From contig CM033733.1 in NCBI GenBank assembly GCA_019671005.1, positions 1,240,001 to 1,304,000 on the forward strand: a DNA stretch of 64,000 nucleotides, given 5' to 3'. Of this stretch, positions 56,023 through 64,000 are shown piece by piece. Source of the DNA: Hibiscus mutabilis (Eukaryota > Streptophyta > Magnoliopsida > Malvales > Malvaceae). The notes below the pieces were generated by a model, which worked only from the letters and a program-made list of their open reading frames with translations, did no database searches and had not been told where the DNA came from. Each line of letters starts with the position of its first letter. Position 1 is the first letter of the stretch. Both the position numbers and the translations under genes were made by a program.

Positions 56023-57572
56023 TATGAACCTAACTAAATAAGAGTTAGGATTTGGGGTATGAAAGTTTGTTGTCTAGTTGATGATTGTAAAATAGAGAGA
56101 ATCATTATCAGTACGAGATGAATAGGTAGTGCTTAATTAAAGATCCTATTTATTACAATATCATGCCATTCACAAATAAAATAAGGTTGGTGAAATTCTT
56201 TTTGCATGTGATGTTTTATGATTTTAGTAGAGAATTAAGACAAAGTTATGATGAGAACAATGAATTAGCAATGAAAACAACAGTTGAAAATCATAATTAT
56301 CTTTGCTAGACCTCTCTTTTGTAACTTTTTTTTTGTTACCACTTGTATTGCACATCTGGTTTTAGTAGGTAAGTCTCCTAACGAGAATTTTTTGTAAACA
56401 AAAAGCCTCAAACTCAAAATCTACTTAAACAATACAGTGACGAAGTCAAGATTATTATAAAATGGGATCAGAATAGACTTTAGGGTACGAAGATTCTCAT
56501 AGCTCTACAATATAAATATTGTTGACCACATACCCAAATAAATTAAGTGGGGTCAATTCTAATATTTCTATAAAAAATGGTACACTAACTTCTTGAAAAC
56601 CTCTTTTAACTCTTTAAAAATCTTATACCACAATAAATCAAGTGTGGTCAATTGACCCCCTAAACTACATGTGGCTCCACCACTGAAACAATATCAAACT
56701 GTTTACCTTTAGATCAATTATATTAATAAAAAATTAATCTTCGTTAATCATAAAACGGAACCTAAAAGGTATACTGATTTTTCATTTGTTTCTAAAATTC
56801 TGCTTCAACTCGGTGCTTTCATGTCTACACAGCACAGCTACTTTGTTCAGGGAGAGTACACCTGTCGATGGCAAGGTGGGGTCACAATCTGGTTCTACGC
56901 ATGCATAAATTTAACTTATCTGAGATTAGAAATAGAAAATTAAATTTATAATTCAATTTAAATAAAAGCTTTATAATTAAATTGAATAAATGTAAATAAA
57001 AATACAACTACAATATTTATAATATTTATCTGATTTTGGTTCTCGAATGAGAAAATGACATTTTCTATTATCCCGTAAAAGTTCGTTGGTTGGGCTTTAA
57101 TTGAATTTTTGGATTAATGTTTATTGGGCCAAGTCTTATTCTTGTGAACTTGGTTTTAGATTAATGTAAGCAGCCTCTTAAAAACCCATATTTTACATGT
57201 ACTATAATATTTGGTTCGAATTGTTTGCGAGTTTAATCAAATTTTTCATTAATGCTTATTATAAATATTCTTATGTTATTAAATTACATAAGTACGTTTA
57301 TTTTACATGCAAATGACAATTTGAGTTCAAATCTGAGTTTAGATACAAACAAGCTTAATTGAACTCCGGTAGTTGTGTTTGAGTAAAAAGGTAATCGAGC
57401 AATATATCTTGAAAATTATTGAGCTTATATTTTTGAAGTTTGGTAATGCTCGAGCCGAATATCGAGCTCCAAATATTGAGATGAGCTCCAGCTTGCCACT
57501 ATTCGGGCTCAACTTAGCTCGATTTCATCCCTAATGTTTTTAAATATTAAATAAATGTGTTACAAGTATAAC
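56023..57572. other. Intergenic, no gene seen
   Basis: AT-rich. The segment 57400-57535 has GAGCTCGA words and ends CGATTTCATCCCTAATG, like the end of an hAT-type element, but I could not find its left end. Confidence 0.4.
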
Positions 57573-60517
57573 TGCAACACCCCCTTCTCAATCTGGTAGA
57601 GAACCGAGCCGAAGATGCCGCCGATGATCAATGTCGATAATTGTACAGTAAAAGCTGATGCTATGTGTTCTATAGTTCAATCAATGAATGCATGTATTAC
57701 AATGTTACAATAAATATAACTCTAAAGTAGTCAATTAATTAATCAATTTATTAATATGGGTTCAAAAACAATATAAGCAGTGTTTAGTGACCAAATTATA
57801 AAACTTAGAAAATTAAGATCGTTACCAACAATTAACAGTGTCAATAGTAAATTAAAATCATATTATACAAGGACACCAAATTTCACTGAATTTCAAGGTC
57901 AATAATATGTTCAATTAACCTAATCAATTTTTAGGATTAGATTATTAAGTTCTTAAACTGGTTCAGATGAATAACAGAATTACCTACTTCGGTACCGGTA
58001 CTTGTGAGGTCGTATCGGTACGCCTGGTCGTTATTTTTGTTGGGATTAATATGAGTATTAATACAAAGCTGTTCATATCGATACACAGTGCAATTCTCAA
58101 GTTTCAATAGCAAAATTCACTATCGGTACGGACTATGTCATATCGGTACTAGGTTGAGATTGAAAATGAGAATCGGTACGAGGCCAACCCGTACCGATAC
58201 GAGGTTATTTACCAAATTCTAAAAATGGTATTTCGTGCCGGTACACCAGGTACTGTACCGGTATCCCTTTGTTTACTTAATCCAAATATGCATACCTGTA
58301 TCGATACGCACCTATCCGTATCGGTACGTCCTATTCTGTAATATTCCATTTTATCTAGTTTTAATGCTTTTAATCTTTTCTATACTTGTCCATTCAATGA
58401 TAAACTTATAAACTATATTTCTAGTTTGTTCAATTTACTAAATATCAAGTCTCGTCTCATTTAGAGAAGCAGTGCATCAATTATCCCATTATGTATCATT
58501 TAGGCTAAAATGCCATATAATACATATCAACATAACATGTTCATAGCACAATAACATGTTCGTAGCACAACATTATTATTTTGATCTATGAGCCAATATA
58601 GTTGTTAAATATCTATATATTATTTATGACATGACATATTTTTACCTTAATATTTATAAAATATTTATATATCAATGTAATAATGTACTTATACACATTC
58701 ATGTCATATGTCACCATTCTAAGAGTTACAGAGAAACAAGAATATTACTCGGAAGCCTTAGAGTGTAACTTGCAACATCGAACTACGACCCATCCTTAAA
58801 AGCCCTTAAAACCTAAAAATGAATGTCAACAAAATGCGTTAAATGCTTACTTAGCCTAAGCGAGGTAGTAATCTTGCATAATAATATGTCGATAATTATG
58901 ATTTGCATAAAATCAATAAAATATATAGTGTCATCGATGCGACCATGTCATGTCTTGTACATATCACAAATATACATTGCATAAACATAAAAATCATTTC
59001 ATTTATTCTTATTAGTCTTAATTACTATTCTTATCTAAACTCAGTAAAAATCTTTAATACTTTGTTTACCCTTGGAGCATTGGACTGCTCAATAATTCAC
59101 ATAGCCTAAAGCACAAAGCAATTGCTAGTGTCGATATAAAAATAATGAGTCAATGCTTTTTCCTCCATCAATTAGTATCTCCTCTTAACCTCCACATCGC
59201 CAATATATATATATATATATAATCAGTGCAATAAATGTACTATGTGTGTCCAAAGTTTCCTTGTTATTCAATGTTTTATGTCAATAAGCGAGTTTTAGCT
59301 CTTAGAATCCTTGTCAATAATTATAACGAGAATAAAGTTTTAAAGCAATGTATTTCGATGATAATTTGATAACGAGTTCGATGTATTCACTAGTTTCAAT
59401 ATATTCAATAATTTTTGTGTGAAATTAATAATTTTTATGCAATGTCAATGTAAAAGGTCAACGTCATTCCTCATGCTATAATCAATGTTCAATACAAGTC
59501 ATGATGAAAAGCAAATGGAAGGGACTTAATAATGTCTTCAATATCATAAATATCACCACCCACTAACTTGAAGAAAATCAATTCATGTGTTTATGAACAA
59601 TACAATAAATATATAAAAAATAATGGTCAAAATTACACCATATCATTCGAGATAATAAACTACACTCACCTAGTCAAATTTTACCAAAATTACTTCCGAG
59701 CTTCAAGCTTCCCAAATAATACCATGCACATCCAGGTACGTCAAACATCACACAAAGCTTTGAACTTTACGAACAAGAATTAAATCTCATGGGATTGCCT
59801 TTAAAGTTTCTTAATCAATTGACCATAAAAACTCCTTTCTTTATCCGAATTGTCCTCCAAAAATTCTAATGAATATTTTAACCATTCGGCCCTCTCTCTC
59901 TCTGTTTTTACTTAAAATTGTCTCCAACATAATTAGGAGAATTGGATACTAGTAATTCAGAGAACACCAAAACCTTCCTCCCACAAACGGTGGTGAGAAC
60001 CAATTCCACTACTTTCATTTTATTGTTATCCATAAATGGGTTAGGTGTCAAAATTAGGGGAGTGAGATTCATAACTCATCATTCTATGGTTCAAAGTGTG
60101 ACATCTAATCTTTCTTTTCTATCCACCGAACCATAGATAGCCATATGGCTATCTCTTTTTTTTCTTTTTAACTAAAGTAATTTAATTATAATCTTTATAG
60201 GGTGATGACACCTTTCTAGGTGACCCACCAACATTCACTTGGATTACTTAGGAAGCCAGTTTCCATTCGGTGGGGATTTCCTTACCAGGAGGGAAACTTT
60301 ACAATTAAGAAAAATGGTAGAATACAAAGCAAGGGCTTGTATTTCTAGATTTCTTGTTTTCGTCATAATTCGCCCATTTTTCTTCACTCACACTTCACAC
60401 ATTAAACCAATAATATATCATTCGTTCATATTTAATTCAATAATTTATATTTTTCAGGATTCCTTTAACTATCAAAATTGGATTTTTAGTTATTAAAAAT
60501 TGAATTTTGGATAGACC
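57573..60517 (-). mobile_element. LTR-like sequence, inverted relative to the solo LTR
   Basis: Starts TGCAACACCCCCTTCTC (the TGTAACACC form expected for the inverse of the solo LTR's GGTGTTACA end). Carries a cluster of GGTACCGGTACT / GTATCGGTAC words at 57985-58330. At the same relative offset as the next LTR (about 1.27-1.29 kb from the start) both have a related block: GCTTACTTAGCCTAAGCGAG here, CTTGCTTAGTGAGG there. No internal coding region. The right boundary is set by the start of the next copy and may be a truncation. Confidence 0.5.
57985..58330. repeat. GTACCGATAC near-palindrome cluster
   Basis: About ten copies or near copies (GGTACCGGTAC, GTATCGGTAC, CCGTACCGATACG) over 350 bases, both orientations. 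Confidence 0.75.
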
Positions 60518-60949
60518 TGTAACCCCCTCGACCCGGCCTAGACGCCCGACCGAACCGAGTGAGCTACATTATGTCTGCCGAAGCAAACCAGAGAAAGGTT
60601 ACGAAAAGTCGGTCCATTTTTTCCCTTTTATCTTGTCTAGAGGCGAATTATTAAACATACATGTTCATACTTGCAACGGCTGAAAATTCAAAGAAAACCA
60701 AGCACGGGAGAACCACCAATTACGTACCACACTTTACAGGGACTAGATTGCAAAACTAATAATTTTAAGGACCTAAACTGAAATTAAAGTTACCAATCCT
60801 CAATTAGTAATATTTCATGTCATCATGCCAAATTCCAGATTAAAACGATCACCCACACTCATTTAATTGGCAAATCAAGAACCAGGGACTAAAACGAAAG
60901 AATACAACACTACCCACAATTACATTTTAACAGAATTAACTGCCATCGT

Positions 60950-61220
60950 TTCGATACACCAAGGCCCGTATCGAAACGGTATGAAACACATCATTTCGGT
61001 ACACCAGATGCCATACCGGTATGCTATATCGAAAGTAAAATTCCCTTTTTATCCATTTAACATCGTACCGATACGGGGAACTAGTGTTTCGGTACGCAGG
61101 CTCTCTTCCAAAAAGTAAAATTCCAATAGCTCAATACCGTATCGAAACACCTTCACCTGTACTGAAACGCCCTGTTCGGAAATGCCTAGCCGTACCGATA
61201 CAGTCCCTTGCGTTTCGGTA
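60950..61220. repeat. GTACCGATAC / GTATCGAAAC cluster
   Basis: Around ten irregular copies, including CGTATCGAAACGGTATG and CCGTACCGATACAG, at the same offset from the LTR start as in the neighbouring copy. Confidence 0.7.
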
Positions 61221-62149
61221 CGCATGGACCTTAAATGTCATTTTTAGCTGGTTTTTTGTTCGAATCTAGATACATTTGAGTCCTAACAACTTGCATACAT
61301 GCATACATACATCCATACTTACATAAACTCACATTCATGCCAAGATTACCCAACTAAACTTCTCACACAAATCCAAAGGAGCACTCTAGAGGCATGCTTC
61401 CTAAACAAAGATACCAAACATACCAAAATGCATAAATAGGCCAATCTCAGCATAAACATCAAACCAGCATCAAAGCTATAACACATTGACCATGCTAAAA
61501 TCACCAAAGCATGCCAACCAAGCAAAACCATCTATATGCATACCTAGGGAACCATATAACCACAACCATTGGTATGGTGCACAAAGGCATAACAACATCA
61601 ATCAAACTTTAAAATCACAGCATTACACATGCTAAAAACCATGGAATAACATAATTACAAATCCCAAAATCTGAGGCAAACACATTGCCTTATTAACCGG
61701 AAACTAAAACTGAATTCATACTCAAATAGTCTTGTCTTTGGATCGATTTATCCTTGCCTTTGCTGCCTCCTAGCTTTAATGCTCTGCATCGTTAGAAAAT
61801 AGAGAGCGTAAGCACACTTGCTTAGTGAGGATACTCTGAACAAACAATGATGCATTAAAATCCTTTGAAACTAACGCTTGTTTTAAACCATGCTTACGAC
61901 CTAAGCAAGCCCAATGATTCCAATCCAAAACATGCATATCGACCATATGCAAAACAATATATATATAACATACTTAGATCCCAAAGCATCAAATACAAAC
62001 CATGCTTAAATCCCAAAGCATTATAAACATAACCCATGCTTAAATCCCAAAGCATTATAAACATAAACCATGTTAAATCCTAAAGCATTATAAACATAGT
62101 TCAACATTAGAAATCTCATATATTGGCAATTATAGTGACCCTGGATAGT

Positions 62150-62360
62150 CGACCACTATCCTTGATTAGCCGACCGCTAATCTTTAGTTAACCGATCGTT
62201 AACTTATACATCGGATACACGGATCTCCCTTAATGACCGACCGTCATTAAGACTACCCCATGCCGACCGCATGACTTTATAACCTTGCCGACCGCAAGCT
62301 ATACATCAACAAAGGGAACCGACCGCTCAGCCCAAGTGATAAAACATAGTCCGAATAGCC
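62150..62360. repeat. GCCGACCGC interspersed repeat
   Basis: About nine GCCGACCGC / CCGACCACT variants, each followed by a short near-repeat of a neighbouring word (for example GACCGCTAATC beside GATTAGC), giving small stem-loops. Confined to this LTR in the window. Confidence 0.6.
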
Positions 62361-64000
62361 GACCACTATACCTCAAGGACTCTTAACCCACGATCGATTT
62401 TTAAACATATTATAGTGCACTTTATCCTATGGCATGCCAACTATATCCAAGTGTTTTCTCACCTTGTCACATAGCCAATATATCATTTATAAAACCTTCT
62501 ACTCACTATTTTACATTGCATTTCACAAAATACCACATATGCACATCACATTGCCATAGCAATAACACATTCCCGACCGGAATAAAAACCAATGCTCACC
62601 AGCATTCAAAACACTTTTAAACATTGCATATGTACTTTTAAAACATGCATTTACAGTAAGTATTATCAACCATGTTTACGACTAAAACATGAATCATGCA
62701 TGCTCATATCCGAACCGATATTAAAGAGCAAAGGAGGGAAACTTACTTCCAAGTTTAGGTAAGTGTTTCAAACTTAACCTAAACTTCCAAATCCACTTTC
62801 AAACCTTTGAAAGACTTTTAAAACCGTTTCCACTCACTGATTTCACTTTGCCTTGCTTGCTACCACGAAACAAGCTCCCGGTAAGCCTAGAGCCACCTCA
62901 AGAAGCTACGCCTTGATTCTCCCCTGTTTCGATCACATAAAACCAGAGAACACATGCGTTAAAATGAATCCAACTCTCTACTTCAAACCAAAAACCTGTA
63001 TCTCTCAAAATGCCCACTCAAAACTCATCCAAAGTTTACCGAAATCAACCTCAAAAACTACTCAATCTTAACCCAGCCATAATATAACGATTCAAAACTT
63101 CAAACCTCATCAATTAACATATAAAAACTCATTCACAACATCCTTTTACTTCCAGCAATGATTAAACTCCTCAAACAACCCAAAAACTCATAACTAACAA
63201 CCTAACCAATTAGAAATTCAACTAACTTCGGGATTCCATTGTTAAAAACAACACTTCCACATTATAATACATCCAAAATATGAATGAAGTCAATCCACAG
63301 CTCTAGAAAAATAGATCCAAATCGAAAACCACAAGTTCCATCAATTACACCTCATTAAAGCTAAAATCCATACTTAATTAATTAAAACCTATTAGAAAAC
63401 ATATGTAAAGAGCCTAGAACTTGGGAATTTCAGTAAAGAACCTTTCATTAGAGGAGAAGAACGAAACTTTACTTCAATGAATGAGTTTCCCCTTAATTGG
63501 ATGGTTTTTCCTCTTGAAAACAAAGAAATCCAATGAGATGTTGGGAAAACAATTTGAGAAATCATTTAGCAAATAAAAGAGTTAAGAAATTAAGATCATT
63601 ACCTTAAATCTCTGATGAAAAATGAGTGTTTGGCTGAAAGTATTTTGAGAGAAAATATGAGAGAAAAGAAGTTACACCAAATCTTGTTTTAAAAGAAAAT
63701 AACCACCTTAACTAAATCACTTTTAATTCATTTAATAAAACCATTTAAAAATAATCCAAATTAAGGAAAAACTCAGATAGGACCAAATGGTAAAATAGCT
63801 CCTTAAAGATTCAAAGTTTTGACTCTTTACAAAACAGTCACCTTTTAAGAACAGTTTTCAAAAGTTTCATTTTGGTCACTAGCCAAAATGTTACCCCTCC
63901 AAAGCTTATTTTCCAACATTGCTTTCACCAATATTTCTAATATAGTAAAATATGATTTTTAAACATTTTCCATATTTTTATCTTTCAGAAAAATATTCGC

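Larger units (their letters stand above)
60518..64000 (-). mobile_element. LTR-like sequence, inverted, running past the window end
   Basis: Starts TGTAACCCCCTCGACCCGG, matching the inverse of the solo LTR's end (TGTAACACCATCGACCCAG). Has its own decamer cluster (60950-61220, here mostly of the GTATCGAAAC and GTACCGATAC form) and a run of GCCGACCGC words at 62150-62360. No right end or coding domain is seen before the window stops. Short frames within it are not supported as genes. Confidence 0.5.

Noticed and set aside
57573..64000. A single large LTR retrotransposon with LTRs at 57573 and 60518
   Set aside because: The two copies abut with the same orientation and no internal coding sequence, primer site or purine tract lies between them.
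1..64000. tRNA, rRNA or organellar inserts
   Set aside because: No cloverleaf-like A/B box pairs, rRNA blocks or recognisable plastid or mitochondrial genes were noticed on reading, though a covariance-model scan was not possible.

Overview
The window is plant nuclear DNA: AT-rich, with intron-split genes, canonical GT-AG junctions and dense transposable elements. Two Ty3/gypsy elements of the Ogre/Tat type, one carrying an upstream ORF1 of the plant-mobile-domain/DUF7745 kind that I associate with cotton annotations, point to a eudicot of the Malvaceae, most likely Gossypium. That assignment is recognition, not a search result.

Only three genes look intact. (1) 9853-12604 (+) is a five-exon mechanosensitive channel of the MscS-like MSL9/MSL10 type (735 aa as spliced here). 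(2) 13744-15715 (-) is a ten-exon thermospermine synthase of the ACAULIS5 type (336 aa); it is convergent with (1), with about 1.1 kb between the two stop codons. (3) 54354-55572 (-) is a three-exon R2R3-MYB regulator (205 aa) with the bHLH-contact signature, bracketed by two copies of one small transposon. A decayed ERECTA-type receptor kinase tail lies at 34140-34745 (-). Nothing suggests these genes work in one pathway.

Layout: 1-2110 holds AT-rich DNA, two telomere-word foldback elements and a GC-rich palindrome. 2330-7070 is a four-family nest: a pogo/CENP-B-like DNA transposon split by a Mutator-like element (itself split by a tiny solo LTR) and by a non-autonomous Copia element. 7331-8592 is a truncated LTR between direct repeats. 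8811-19388 holds the MSL/ACL5 gene island plus MITEs and an hAT-like element. 19394-31319 is a complete but pol-less Ogre/Tat element in minus orientation with a 5-bp target duplication. 31325-35964 has small elements and the kinase pseudogene. 35965-44526 is a second pol-less Ogre/Tat element in plus orientation with a large deletion in its 5' LTR. 44527-53650 is a mosaic of older repeats, an hAT element, an inverted repeat, and a LINE split by a 2.35-kb solo LTR. 54354-57572 is the MYB region. 57573-64000 holds two related LTR-like sequences in the opposite orientation to the solo LTR.

The strongest unexplained signals are the two unrelated tandem-repeat arrays next to the 3' LTRs of the two Ogre/Tat elements (69-bp monomers in one, about 188-bp tetrameric higher-order units in the other), and clusters of GTATCGGTAC-like near-palindromes shared by four LTR sequences.
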